DNA of 54,527 bases from SAR202 cluster bacterium (lineage in GTDB: Bacteria > Chloroflexota > Dehalococcoidia > Lucifugimonadales > Lucifugimonadaceae): positions 1 to 54,527 of the forward strand of contig VFGZ01000040.1 in NCBI GenBank assembly GCA_009392215.1, given 5' to 3'. This document shows positions 24,569 through 33,204 of this stretch, in pieces. The notes under the pieces were generated by a model. That model had not been told where the DNA came from, made no database searches, and saw nothing but the letters and a program-made list of their open reading frames with translations. The stretch's first letter is position 1. Each line of letters starts with the position of its first letter. A program made the translations under genes and the position numbers.

Positions 24569-24916
24569 TTAATCTAAGGTTATAAACATCGAATGTCGTA
24601 TCTTGCCGTCCACGGCACGGCTTATGTGACCTTGGCCCGTAGTGTCTTCTGCCAGGAATACTTCACCTTGCTCGAGTATTCGTTTTTCACCACTTCCCAC
24701 GGTGATTTCTACAGCAGCATCCAGGTTGATAACGTACTGGCGACGTGGCGCTGTATGAAAGTCGTAATCGTAGTCACCGCCAGTTTCTCTAAAAATCACG
24801 CCTGTTGCAGGGAAAATTTCCGAAATGAGGCCCGATTTACTGGGTGCTATGTCAATTTCGATGTCTTCGAAATGTGAGCGATTATCATCCCCAGTATAAA
24901 TTCTAGTTACCTTCAT
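24569..24916 (-). CDS. Cupin-fold protein
   Basis: 115 residues from the ATG at 24916; a 25-residue longer frame lacks a plausible ribosome-binding site. The strand pattern is cupin-like: PATGVIFRETGGDYDYDFHTAPRRQYVINLDAAVEITVGSGEKRILEQGEVFLAEDTTGQGH, with metal-ligand candidates in DFHTAP and the C-terminal GQGHIS. The motif order (HxAPR, then GEVFLAEDTTGQGH) is typical of small single-domain cupins of unknown function. Binding of a small sugar-acid or organic ligand is a guess. Confidence 0.75.
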   Translation of the reverse strand: MKVTRIYTGDDNRSHFEDIEIDIAPSKSGLISEIFPATGVIFRETGGDYDYDFHTAPRRQYVINLDAAVEITVGSGEKRILEQGEVFLAEDTTGQGHISRAVDGKIRHSMFITLD

Positions 24917-25050
24917 TTTGTTCAAGTCTGCCTCTCTTTCTAATTTAAAATTAAACGCATGTTTTGGCGAATTCAGGAATCGGCAAGACATGACTGCGTG
25001 TGCAACGGAATGGTTGGGTTGCCGCCAAAAATCATCGATGTGCTATCCAT

Positions 25051-26460
25051 TTAGAAATGTATAGCTTCGTTGGATACTGCGGCTCCGGCTTCTTTGACAG
25101 CTTCGGACAATGTCGGGTGCGCATGTGTCATCTTATGCAGTTCAAGGTTTGTACCCTCAAGTAGCTGTAGCATTCCGATTTCAGCTATTAGTTCAGTAGC
25201 TTCGGGCCCGATGATATGTGCTCCAATTACCTCTCCTGAATCATCATCTGTGATCACTTTTGCGAAACCGTATGGCTCGCCAATTGCTACTGATTTTCCA
25301 GCTACTTGGAACGGAACTTTGCCGATTTTTATATTGATTCCTTGTTCTTTAGCTTGAGCTTCAGTAAGACCGATCGAAGCTATTTGTGGCTGGCAGTACG
25401 TGCATCTGGGCATATTGGTGTAATTGTCAATGGGAGTTGTTTCGTGACCAGCAATTGTTTCTGCCGCCACCACACCTTGATCGAACGCTACATGCGCTAA
25501 CTGCAGCTTGCCGTTTACGTCTCCTACAGCGTATACGCCACCAACATTGGTTCTCATGTTCCCGTCTACTTCGATATATCCAGCATCGTTTGTTTTGATG
25601 CCCACGTTTTCAAGACCAATTTGATCGGTGTTGGGTTGGACTCCTACGCCAAGAAGTACTTTGTCACATATGAATTCTTGTTTTTTGCCTGAGACTTCGT
25701 ATTGAACAGCGAGTCGTCCGTCTTTTTTTTCAACTCCTGAAACGCCAGCGGAAGTTGCAAATTCGATTCCCTGTTGGCCGAACTGCCGTTCAAGTTCGAT
25801 AGAAACGTCTTCATCTTCTCTTGGGACAAGATGTTGGAGCATTTCAAACATCATCACATTGACGCCGTACGAGTTGAAGTAGTAAGCGAATTCACAACCT
25901 ATCGCGGAAGCTCCGATAATGGCAACGGCTTCTGGCTTTTCACGAAGTTCAAGGGCATGACGGGAGGTGATGATGTCAGTCCCATCTATTTGCAGGCTTG
26001 GTAGGCTTCGTGCTCGCGCACCGGTCGCGATAACTATATTCTTGGCTGTTAGCGTTTCACCGCCTTCAATGTCGATTTGCGTTGAGGACTTTATAATGCC
26101 TTTACCGGTTATCAACGTGATTTTGTTTTTTTTGAACAAGAATCCGATACCGCTGGTAAGAGATTTGGAGACTTTTCGACTTCGATCAATCGCCTTGCCC
26201 ATGCTAGCGGACCACTCACCGACTTCGATGCCCCAATCTTGTGCGTGGGCCACATGGTTGACTATTTCGGCGTTTTTCAAAAGTGATTTTGATGGGATGC
26301 ATCCCCAGTTTAAGCAGACTCCACCGAGTCCTCCGATTCCTGTGCCATCATCTTTTTCAACTACCGCTACACTTAGCCCCAATTGCGCACCTCTAATAGC
26401 GGCGTGATAGCCACCTGGACCTGCACCTATGACGATGATATCGAAGCTCGTTTCTGACAT
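25051..26460 (-). CDS. lpdA: Dihydrolipoyl dehydrogenase
   Basis: 469 residues from the ATG at 26460. It is the E3 flavoprotein shared by the pyruvate, 2-oxoglutarate and branched-chain 2-oxoacid dehydrogenase complexes and the glycine cleavage system; it reoxidises dihydrolipoyl groups with NAD. The FAD motif IGAGPGGYHAA is at 11-21, the redox disulfide is C49/C54 in GGVCLNWGCIPSK, the second nucleotide motif is VAIIGASAIGCEFA, and the catalytic His-Glu are in HAHPTLSEAVKEA near residue 445. No E1 or E2 gene is adjacent, so it is an isolated copy serving complexes encoded elsewhere. Confidence 0.94.
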   Translation of the reverse strand: MSETSFDIIVIGAGPGGYHAAIRGAQLGLSVAVVEKDDGTGIGGLGGVCLNWGCIPSKSLLKNAEIVNHVAHAQDWGIEVGEWSASMGKAIDRSRKVSKSLTSGIGFLFKKNKITLITGKGIIKSSTQIDIEGGETLTAKNIVIATGARARSLPSLQIDGTDIITSRHALELREKPEAVAIIGASAIGCEFAYYFNSYGVNVMMFEMLQHLVPREDEDVSIELERQFGQQGIEFATSAGVSGVEKKDGRLAVQYEVSGKKQEFICDKVLLGVGVQPNTDQIGLENVGIKTNDAGYIEVDGNMRTNVGGVYAVGDVNGKLQLAHVAFDQGVVAAETIAGHETTPIDNYTNMPRCTYCQPQIASIGLTEAQAKEQGINIKIGKVPFQVAGKSVAIGEPYGFAKVITDDDSGEVIGAHIIGPEATELIAEIGMLQLLEGTNLELHKMTHAHPTLSEAVKEAGAAVSNEAIHF

Positions 26461-26630
26461 TCGAAATATTCCTACGATTAGCCCGGTCAAGCCAGACAAT
26501 CAATTTAAATGTGTATCTAAGTTGAAGAAATTTACTGGATTATCTATTGAAATTGTTTTGTAACTTACAAAATCAACCTCGAGATTATACGTTTGAATTC
26601 AACCGGCAAACAATGCTAATCCTAACTTAT

Positions 26631-26660
26631 CGCCCTATCTCTCAAGTCTCAGATAGGGTG
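26631..26660. terminator. Ten-base-pair hairpin, possible terminator
   Basis: CGCCCTATCT (26631-26640) and AGATAGGGTG (26651-26660) form a 10-bp stem with one G-T pair and a 10-nt loop. It lies 51 bases beyond the stop of the leftward membrane-protein gene, a natural place for a terminator of that gene, but no long T-run follows on either strand. Otherwise the 250-base stretch 26461-26711 shows nothing. Confidence 0.35.
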
Positions 26661-26711
26661 TTTAAGTGGAGACCATAAACAAATGCAATTGAATAAAACT
26701 TATTGCGTGAG

Positions 26712-26990
26712 TTAATCGTCCAGTTCGTTATCGCCTGTGTACAACGCTGTGTCAAAAATTTTATACAGTCGAGCTCCGATAACCGCCACTGCTACACCGA
26801 TCGGTGCAATTACTATGAAAATAATTGCTGCTACAACAGCAAATGGGATCCAGCTTTCAGGACATTTTCTGATACCTGAACATAGCCAAACACTAGTCAG
26901 GCCGTAGCCCAATGCAATCATCAAGCCTACCGTTGAGCCCAGAATCAATCCCACTATCGCCGGACGTCTTTTATGAACAAAATTAAACAT
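26712..26990 (-). CDS. Small two-helix membrane protein of unknown function
   Basis: 92 residues. A basic N-terminus (FVHKRRP) is followed by a first membrane segment (about 12-36, IVGLILGSTVGLMIALGYGL), a short loop with two cysteines (LCSGIRKCPES), a second segment (about 49-74, FAVVAAIIFIVIAPIGVAVAVIG) and an acidic tail ending NELDD. No family is recognised. The two cysteines in the loop could form a disulfide. Divergent from the aminotransferase gene. Confidence 0.6.
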   Translation of the reverse strand: MFNFVHKRRPAIVGLILGSTVGLMIALGYGLTSVWLCSGIRKCPESWIPFAVVAAIIFIVIAPIGVAVAVIGARLYKIFDTALYTGDNELDD

Positions 26991-27135
26991 CGCAATTCAA
27001 CCGTATCGTGAACTTTGCCAAACTGCACCATTTAACTAGTACCTATATTCACTGCAACACTGCTAGCTATATTTCTTTTTTTGATTAACAATCAGTATTC
27101 AAATAATTAAAAGCTTAGACCCGAACTGAAATTTG

Positions 27136-28515
27136 ATGACAATTCCAGCAGCTAACGACCCAAAATCCTTACGCCAAGCCGTACTTGATCACATGCATGT
27201 TGGCATGACCAATCACACTATTCTTGCGGAGGAAGGCGGACCTCTTTTGATGGAGTCGGCCGACGGTATATATGTAACTGATGTTGAAGGCAATAAATTT
27301 ATTGATGGCATATCAGGTATGTACTTTCGTAACGCTGGCCATGGTCGTGAGGAAATTGCTAAAGCTATTTACGACCAGCTATCCAGCGTAAGTATGAATG
27401 TATATTCAGGTGCCACCCCAAAGACTATCCAACTTGCTGCCAAGTTATCTGAAATAACTCCGGGTGACCTTACACGCACGTTCTTTTGCCAGGGTGGCTC
27501 AGAGGCTAATGAGTCATCACTTAAAATGGCCCAGGCATATCATGTGCGTAGAGGGGATGCTGGCCGTTACAAAGTGATTTCTCGTCGTGGCTCGTACCAT
27601 GGTTCGACTTATGGAACTATGTGGTTAGGTGGGCACCCCGGATTTCCACGCATCGATTATCAGCCTAAACCAGCAAATGTTGTGACCGTTGGACAGCCTC
27701 ATTATTATCACGATGAATATGGAGCTGCATCACCAGAAGAAAATGGTGAGCGCGCTGCCGAGGAAATTGAGCAGGCGATTATATTTGAAGGACCTGAGTC
27801 TGTTTCGGCAGTTATTGGAGAGCCTGTATCGCAACCTCTTGGAGGTGTTGTACCGCCGTCCAATTACTGGCCGATGGTACGTGACATATGTGACAAGTAT
27901 GGTGTGTTGTTGATTTTTGATGAGGTGATTACGGGTTTTGGACGCCTTGGTGAATGGTTTGGTGCGGATTTTGTAGGAGTTACTCCTGACATTATGAGCT
28001 TCGCTAAGGGCATCACATCGGGTTACTTCCCTGTGGGCGGTTCGATCTCCACACAGCAGGTGGCTGATGCCTTCGCTGGTGGACCCGAAAAGGTGTGGAG
28101 TCATATGTATACGTATTCAGCTCACCCAGGTGGAGCAGCAGCAGCATTCGCAAATTTAGCTATAGTTGAGCGAGAGAATTTAGTTGATAACGCCCGTATC
28201 CGAGGTGAGCAAATCTCCGAAAGTTTACTTGCCATGAAAGATAAACATCCAATTATTGGTGATGTACGTGGAGTGGGGCTTATTCAGGGCATTGAATTTG
28301 TGAAAGACCGTCAAACGAAGGAGCATTTTGATTCCTCAGTTGGCGTAAACGCCATGCTCACTGAAGAACTAAGAAAACGCGGGGTTTGGATACGAGTTCC
28401 AGCCTATATTCTGCCGATTGCTCCACCTCTCACAATTACGGCTGATGAGGCTGAGACTCTGTGTAGCGTTATTGACGAATCGCTTGGAGCGGTTGAGCAG
28501 CGGTTGGGCTTGTAG
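27136..28515 (+). CDS. Class III pyridoxal-phosphate aminotransferase
   Basis: 459 residues from the ATG at 27136. This fold-type I omega-transaminase has FCQGGSEANESSLKMA (cofactor phosphate loop), RRGSYHGSTYG, the cofactor-ring aspartate in LIFDEVITGFGR and the Schiff-base lysine in SFAKGITSGYFPVGG. Family members (beta-alanine:pyruvate, taurine:pyruvate and related enzymes) move an amino group from a terminal amine to pyruvate or 2-oxoglutarate. The donor is not evident. The adjacent rightward MFS transporter gene, about 140 bases on, may import the substrate. Confidence 0.9.
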   Translation: MTIPAANDPKSLRQAVLDHMHVGMTNHTILAEEGGPLLMESADGIYVTDVEGNKFIDGISGMYFRNAGHGREEIAKAIYDQLSSVSMNVYSGATPKTIQLAAKLSEITPGDLTRTFFCQGGSEANESSLKMAQAYHVRRGDAGRYKVISRRGSYHGSTYGTMWLGGHPGFPRIDYQPKPANVVTVGQPHYYHDEYGAASPEENGERAAEEIEQAIIFEGPESVSAVIGEPVSQPLGGVVPPSNYWPMVRDICDKYGVLLIFDEVITGFGRLGEWFGADFVGVTPDIMSFAKGITSGYFPVGGSISTQQVADAFAGGPEKVWSHMYTYSAHPGGAAAAFANLAIVERENLVDNARIRGEQISESLLAMKDKHPIIGDVRGVGLIQGIEFVKDRQTKEHFDSSVGVNAMLTEELRKRGVWIRVPAYILPIAPPLTITADEAETLCSVIDESLGAVEQRLGL

Positions 28516-28652
28516 ACTGTGGTTTTAAGGCATTATTCAGTCGTGCTTTCACCTTCATATAGTGGAGGTGAACGATTCATGCGCTTCATTGTTTGGTTGT
28601 CCATATACTCCGTTCAACTCATTCGTTTATTGCGACGTAAAGTTTGTTTGCT

Positions 28653-29957
28653 GTGACAGAAAACACTTCTCATACTGCACAGTACGATGGCAGTACTTCC
28701 GATAACCAACCTAAAGATTCCGGGGATTTACATCCTTCTGATGATCAAAAACCTACATCGCTTGGCTTGATGTATGGGTTGTCTGCAGGTCATGGGATCA
28801 AGCATTTTGGTCAAGGCGCGCTATTAGTCATGATTCCGAGCATAAGGGCAACATTAGGACTTTCAGATGTTGCTGTGGGCGGTATGTCTTCGGCTCAATC
28901 GATATCGTCGGGGATCGCAAATATTCCAGCTGGCATTCTTACGGATATGTTTCGTAAAAAGATTGCATGGATTCTGTTCGCTTCGATGATGATGGTTGGT
29001 ATTGGATATCTGCTGATTGCTATATCACCTGTTTACTGGGCACTCCTGGTTGGAGTGGTGATCGTCGGATTCGGGACTTCTATGTGGCATGCGCCTGCGT
29101 TTGGCACGTTGGCGGCTAGATATCCTGAACGTCGCGGTTTTGCTATGGCAGCACACTTGACGGGCGCGCAGATAGGTAATACCGCTTCTCCATTAATCAT
29201 CGGATTCTTATTGGCGGGGACGATCGGGTCCTGGGTTATTTTTGGCGGAATAGAGTGGAGATGGATTGCTGCATTTATATCCGTTCCGATGGTTGTGACA
29301 GCTTTAGCGGTTATTTCCAGATTCAAAACTGCAGGTATTGAGGCTAAAGAAGATGTCACGCTTTCGGATTACTTTAGATCCGCAGGGCGCCTTGTCAGTA
29401 ATCGTGGTGTTTTAGGTATGGCTTTATTGGGTGCCATGCGTGGAGCAGTACACACGTCATTTCAAGTATTTCTCGTTATATATATGCGTGAAGAACTTAG
29501 CTACTCGGATACTTTTGTTGGCTTGCATGTTGCATTGATAACCATGGCGGGAATTATTTCGACACCAATCATGGGTAACGTATCTGATCGGGTGGGACGC
29601 CGGCCTGTAATAGCGTTCGCAATGACTGCGATGACGATCTTGATATTTCTTTTCTTATTATTTGACTCAGGATGGAGCATGACTGCATTAATCGCAGTGC
29701 TGGGCCTCTTTTTCTTTTCAGTAATGCCGATCATAAACGCTGCTGCGATGGATATGATTGATAAAGGATCCGAAGGGTCTGGAACCGCTTTGATGTTCAC
29801 AGGAGGAGCAGTTATTGGATCGTTGACACCGATTGCAGCTGGTTTTATCAATCAGTCAAATGGATTTCAGGGGGTGGTGATCTTTGCAGGAATTATAGCT
29901 GCGGCCGGAGCGATACTTTCACTAGTTTTACCAATGAAAGCCCAAGCTAAGGCTTAG
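28653..29957 (+). CDS. MFS transporter
   Basis: About 434 residues. The start is GTG 28653 or TTG 28644; neither has a clear ribosome-binding site. A 40-residue polar, acidic N-terminal stretch precedes the first membrane helix (GLMYGLSAGHGIKHFGQGALL). Twelve hydrophobic segments are visible, with the MFS loop motifs GILTDMFRKKIAW after helix 2 and GNVSDRVGRRPVIAF after helix 8. It resembles sugar/organic-acid exporters and fosmidomycin-resistance-like permeases. Substrate is unknown. Confidence 0.83.
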   Translation: MTENTSHTAQYDGSTSDNQPKDSGDLHPSDDQKPTSLGLMYGLSAGHGIKHFGQGALLVMIPSIRATLGLSDVAVGGMSSAQSISSGIANIPAGILTDMFRKKIAWILFASMMMVGIGYLLIAISPVYWALLVGVVIVGFGTSMWHAPAFGTLAARYPERRGFAMAAHLTGAQIGNTASPLIIGFLLAGTIGSWVIFGGIEWRWIAAFISVPMVVTALAVISRFKTAGIEAKEDVTLSDYFRSAGRLVSNRGVLGMALLGAMRGAVHTSFQVFLVIYMREELSYSDTFVGLHVALITMAGIISTPIMGNVSDRVGRRPVIAFAMTAMTILIFLFLLFDSGWSMTALIAVLGLFFFSVMPIINAAAMDMIDKGSEGSGTALMFTGGAVIGSLTPIAAGFINQSNGFQGVVIFAGIIAAAGAILSLVLPMKAQAKA

Positions 29958-30066
29958 GTGCCTTTTTTGCTCAAGTGAGCGTAATTTAATACCTATTTGT
30001 CGACGTAATGGTTAAAAAGTTTTACTTTTCTAAGTGGAAGAAAATTAGTCTTATCAGGATTTATTT

Positions 30067-30909
30067 ATGAAAGCCATCGATATACATGCTCATATTCCTC
30101 GAATGCCGGGTCTTTCTGAATACGGTATTGAGCCAGGTCTGCGTCAAATGTTCCGCATGACTGAGGAATCAATCAGTATTGAGAAGATGGCCGAGACCTA
30201 TCGCGCTATAGATACCATAGCGGTGATATTTTCTGTTGATGCTGAAACAGAAACCGGAGATTTACCTGACCCGAACGATTATGTAGCTCAAACAGTAGAT
30301 TCTTATTCGGATGTGTTCGTTGGATTTTGCAGCGTGGATCCTCGTAAGGGTAAAGCAGCGGTTGAAGAATTGGAACGTTCGGTACTATCTCTCGGGTTAC
30401 GGGGTTTGAAACTTCATCCGATCCATCAGGCTTTTTTTCCTGACGACCCTACATTTACTCCATTATTTTCTAAAGCTGAAGAACTTGGAATCCCGGTACT
30501 AATGCATTCTGGATACGCTGCAGCAGGAGCCAACGCACCGGGTGGGGGAGGTTTTGAGCTTGCATATTCACGCCCAATACCCCATGTGGATTCCCTGGCG
30601 GCAAGACATCCTGATTTGACTATTATTATGGCTCATCCCGCATGGCCGTGGATCCAGGAGCAGGTCGCGGTTGCTCTACACAAAGCGAATGTTTTCATAG
30701 ATCTCTCAGGTTGGGCTCCACGTTACATTCCCAAAGAACTGATCGTCGAAGCTAGCGGTCGATTAAGGAAAAAGGTTTTATTTGGGTCTGACTATCCTTA
30801 TATTTCTCCGGTGACTTGGCTGGAGCAGTTTCAGGATCTCGATATCCGTGAAGAGGCTCGTCCACTTATTCTTCATGATAATGCTGCCAGAATTTTGAAT
30901 TTGGGCTAG
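30067..30909 (+). CDS. Amidohydrolase family protein (COG2159 type)
   Basis: 280 residues forming a metal-dependent TIM-barrel hydrolase/decarboxylase. Active-site residues are H7 and H9 (IDIHAHIP), the KLHP loop, the histidines in LMHSGYA and IMAHPAWPW, and the catalytic aspartate in FGSDYPYISP. COG2159 contains aminocarboxymuconate semialdehyde decarboxylase, gamma-resorcylate decarboxylase and many unassigned hydrolases. The set is complete, so it should be active. It is followed by a cluster of strong hairpins and then by the convergent ParB-like gene. Confidence 0.85.
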   Translation: MKAIDIHAHIPRMPGLSEYGIEPGLRQMFRMTEESISIEKMAETYRAIDTIAVIFSVDAETETGDLPDPNDYVAQTVDSYSDVFVGFCSVDPRKGKAAVEELERSVLSLGLRGLKLHPIHQAFFPDDPTFTPLFSKAEELGIPVLMHSGYAAAGANAPGGGGFELAYSRPIPHVDSLAARHPDLTIIMAHPAWPWIQEQVAVALHKANVFIDLSGWAPRYIPKELIVEASGRLRKKVLFGSDYPYISPVTWLEQFQDLDIREEARPLILHDNAARILNLG

Positions 30910-30972
30910 ATTTCAGTTTTTGTATATTAATTTATACTGTGTGGTGAATGTTCTTCTGTCGTCTTAACTTAA

Positions 30973-31006
30973 TGCGCCCCTCCGGAGGCTTATTTGGAGG
31001 GGCGCA
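30973..31006. terminator. Perfect 11-bp GC-rich hairpin
   Basis: TGCGCCCCTCC (30973-30983) and GGAGGGGCGCA (30996-31006) are perfect complements with a 12-nt loop. It is placed 63 bases after the amidohydrolase stop, between convergent genes, so a terminator role is likely, yet no T-run follows it on either strand. Confidence 0.5.
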
Positions 31007-31027
31007 TGGGCTCTTAGCGGAGACTGT

Positions 31028-31059
31028 GTAAGTAAGTTTTGAGCCATAAAATTACTTAC
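31028..31059. repeat. Second hairpin of the cluster
   Basis: GTAAGTAA (31028-31035) pairs with TTACTTAC (31052-31059). With one bulged G the stem extends through TTTT/AAAA to 12 bp, leaving the 7-nt loop GAGCCAT. It is AT-rich, unlike the hairpins on both sides of it. Confidence 0.5.
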
Positions 31060-31063
31060 GGCG

Positions 31064-31091
31064 TGAGGTTTGTGTGTCCGCACAAACCTCA
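31064..31091. repeat. Third hairpin of the cluster, perfect 11 bp
   Basis: TGAGGTTTGTG (31064-31074) and CACAAACCTCA (31081-31091) are perfect complements around the loop TGTCCG. A short T-run (31102-31106) follows ten bases later on the + strand. It lies 74 bases beyond the stop of the leftward ParB-like gene. Confidence 0.5.
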
Positions 31092-31164
31092 GCATTTCAT
31101 GTTTTTGTCTCTACGCGATATCTGGTTTTGTCGGCGTTCTCCCTACGTTACGTCGTGTGGTTTG

Positions 31165-32073
31165 CTATACACGTACTTCAGTTGTTGTTGATAATTGTTG
31201 TGGTACCGATGTTGCTGCTGCCATGCCTCCGTTTAGAGTCATGAGTGCGGACTTAAGCCGGCTGTCGAGAATCCGCAGACTGCTGATCAGTTTTAGTCGT
31301 CTGTATTCAGGGATAACTTGTAATTGCAGCGCATCAAGCTCACCAGCGATTTTTAGTACAGCATTTTCAATTAGCGCTGTATCTGCTTCGACAGGTCTTG
31401 CCCTTTGAAACACCGGAACTGGCTCTGGCTCGGCTTCGGCTGCTCGCTTACCATTGACTACTTCTTCAATGATGTCTTCAATTGAAAGGGTACTTGCAGT
31501 TTTAGCTCGCCCTACGATTCTCTCGACATGAACACTAGAGAGGCGACCCTCGATAAACGGTTGTGCTATTTCTCGTTGTCTGACATGGTCTTCGATATCT
31601 GCGATAGACCGCGCTTCTTTGAATGTCAGCTCTCCAGTATTTACCTTTTCGCCTAGACCCGGATCTAATGTGCGTATAAGACTTTCGTAATGGTGAATGG
31701 TGCCAGGTGTGATTCCTGTTCTTCGAGCAAGTTCTTGTTGTGTGACATTGTGAGAATCCCTGTATTCCATGAATGCCTTGCCCAATTCCATCGCTGGTAC
31801 AAGTGATGAGTGGTACTGTTCAGCCAGTGAGAATTCCCAACGTTCTTGTGCTGTAACTTCTTCTTTAACGGTGCATTCAACGGTTAATTCGCCAGCCTCT
31901 TTTGCGGCAGTAAGTTTTCGCTGACCTGATAAGAGGAAATATCCGTTGTCTTTGAATAAAACTACTGGATCACGTTTCGAGCGGACAGACCGAGCGCTCT
32001 CCCGTCTTCCGATTTGGTTTGACGATTGTGGAAGGTCTGGGTCAGGGAAGATCTGATCTATTGGAATCTTCAA
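31165..32073 (-). CDS. ParB/RepB/Spo0J-family DNA-binding protein without adjacent ParA
   Basis: 302 residues with a TTG start; AGGA lies 8 bases upstream. The N-terminal ParB CTPase fold reads MKIPIDQIFPDPDLPQ with the GERR-like box SGQRKLTAAK at 49-58, where Glu-Arg are replaced by Gln-Arg. A helix-turn-helix follows (VTQQELARRTGITPGTIHHYE, 110-130). The C-terminal part is helical. No parA is adjacent, and its neighbour is a divergent DUF5343 gene, so a role as a transcriptional regulator of the Noc/KorB kind is as likely as chromosome segregation. It may bind the repeated TTCCAA motifs in the shared upstream region. Confidence 0.85.
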   Translation of the reverse strand: MKIPIDQIFPDPDLPQSSNQIGRRESARSVRSKRDPVVLFKDNGYFLLSGQRKLTAAKEAGELTVECTVKEEVTAQERWEFSLAEQYHSSLVPAMELGKAFMEYRDSHNVTQQELARRTGITPGTIHHYESLIRTLDPGLGEKVNTGELTFKEARSIADIEDHVRQREIAQPFIEGRLSSVHVERIVGRAKTASTLSIEDIIEEVVNGKRAAEAEPEPVPVFQRARPVEADTALIENAVLKIAGELDALQLQVIPEYRRLKLISSLRILDSRLKSALMTLNGGMAAATSVPQQLSTTTEVRV

Positions 32074-32169
32074 GTTGCTGTCCTGTTCTTATTAAGTTGA
32101 GCGGTGAACTGTTGATATTGAAAGCCTTTCAGAACTTACTAATCGCACTATCGAACATTGCTTATATTT

Positions 32170-32401
32170 CATTCCAAAACGCTGGATAGTATTCTCCGCG
32201 TTCCAAAAAGAAGTTTCATAAACTGTCCCCGACGGGGAAACGGCATTCCAAAATATATTTGACTTTGGAATTGCTGGGAGATACCGTAGTCATGCGATAA
32301 CCTTGGAATGTGTAAATACGAGTTCAAATGACACCTCAAGAACAAACTCCGGCTATTCCCCCATACGTCCCCTATCGTACGTTCCAAACTTTTTTGGAAT
32401 T
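32170..32401. repeat. Seven copies of a TTCCAA(A) motif between and into the divergent ParB-like / DUF5343 genes
   Basis: Direct copies (A/G)TTCCAAA lie at 32171, 32200, 32245 and 32381; inverted copies TTGGAAT lie at 32265-32271, 32303-32309 and 32394-32400. Two pairs form larger inverted repeats (32245-32272 and 32381-32401), and the last two copies are inside the DUF5343 coding start. Seven copies in 230 bases is far above chance. They look like operator sites for a DNA-binding protein. A small hairpin, TCCCC-gac-GGGGA, lies between at 32226-32238. Confidence 0.7.
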
Positions 32402-33089
32402 TCTGCTTGAAGAAGGTATTCCTGGAAGAATCGATAAAACGGTTTGGGGTCCAAGATTTTCAGGTAGCTCAGGTACTCAATTGATGACCGCTTTGAAAGT
32501 CCTTAAGTTGGTTGATTCGGAAGCCCATCCAGACGATAAGCTTGATCGACTTGTACATGCTGAAGGTGAAGACCGACGAACATTGCTGCGCAATATTCTC
32601 GAGGGTTTTTACACGCCGGTTTTCGAATTGGATTTGTCTCGTGCGAGTAAAGGCCAATTTCGTGATGCATTTAGAAGGTTTGGAACCAAAGAAGGCGTAT
32701 TAACGAAATGCGAAGCCTTTTTTATACGTGCAGCTCAGGCGGCTGGCATAAAGCTTTCACAGCGAATTCTCGCCGGTCGCCATGGGTCTGGAAGATTACG
32801 AAATTCCGGAACTTCTGCTCGTCCACGTGCTTTGATTTCACAGCCGGTTAGTTCTGCAAAAAATGAACGTGTCGTGGATGCTGAACCTGCGTCACAAGAA
32901 CTTTCGACGCAATTGGAACTGGCCGATCGTATTCTAGCGAAATACCCTGATTTTGATCCAACTTGGGATCCATCTGTGCAGGCTCGGTGGCTTGAGGGTA
33001 TGACTCGTCTATATGAGGGATTGTCTGTTACCGGATCAGAGCGCCTGAGTGATCGTGAAGTAATTGACGAAGAGATGCCCTTGGCTTAA
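32328..33089 (+). CDS. DUF5343-family protein
   Basis: 253 residues. The first 125 residues match the DUF5343 pattern: YRTFQTFLEFLLEEGIPGRID, then FSGSSGTQLMTALKVLKLVD, then LVHAEGEDRRTLLRNILEGFY and RASKGQFRDAFRRFG. That region resembles a winged-helix-like unit. The C-terminal half is a Ser/Arg-rich linker and an acidic end (LAKYPDFDPTWDPSVQARWLEGM). DUF5343 has no established function. Divergent arrangement with the ParB-like gene and the shared TTCCAA motifs suggest co-regulation. A strong terminator follows. Confidence 0.75.
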   Translation: MTPQEQTPAIPPYVPYRTFQTFLEFLLEEGIPGRIDKTVWGPRFSGSSGTQLMTALKVLKLVDSEAHPDDKLDRLVHAEGEDRRTLLRNILEGFYTPVFELDLSRASKGQFRDAFRRFGTKEGVLTKCEAFFIRAAQAAGIKLSQRILAGRHGSGRLRNSGTSARPRALISQPVSSAKNERVVDAEPASQELSTQLELADRILAKYPDFDPTWDPSVQARWLEGMTRLYEGLSVTGSERLSDREVIDEEMPLA

Positions 33090-33150
33090 TACCCGTTGTT
33101 GTTGTGGATCAGGATTTGCATAACGGTGAAAGATTGTTGGGAAAAGAAAA

Positions 33151-33180
33151 AAAGGCCGCTCCAGATTGGAGCGGCCTTTT
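33151..33180. terminator. Bidirectional rho-independent terminator
   Basis: AAAGGCCGCTCC (33151-33162) and GGAGCGGCCTTT (33168-33179) make a perfect stem with the 5-nt loop AGATT. It is flanked by an A-run on one side and T-run on the other, so it can end both the DUF5343 transcript and the groEL transcript, whose stop is 25 bases away. Confidence 0.92.
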
Positions 33181-33204
33181 CAGAATACCTTTGAAAGGGA
33201 GAGG

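Noticed and set aside
28548-28572. Small inverted repeat TTCACCT / AGGTGAA as terminator of the aminotransferase gene
   Set aside because: The 7-bp stem with an 11-nt loop has no T-run and may be chance; too weak to list.
31070-31408. A 112-residue rightward frame opposite the ParB-like gene
   Set aside because: It lies antisense to the clearly recognisable ParB C-terminal region and has no domain or ribosome-binding site.
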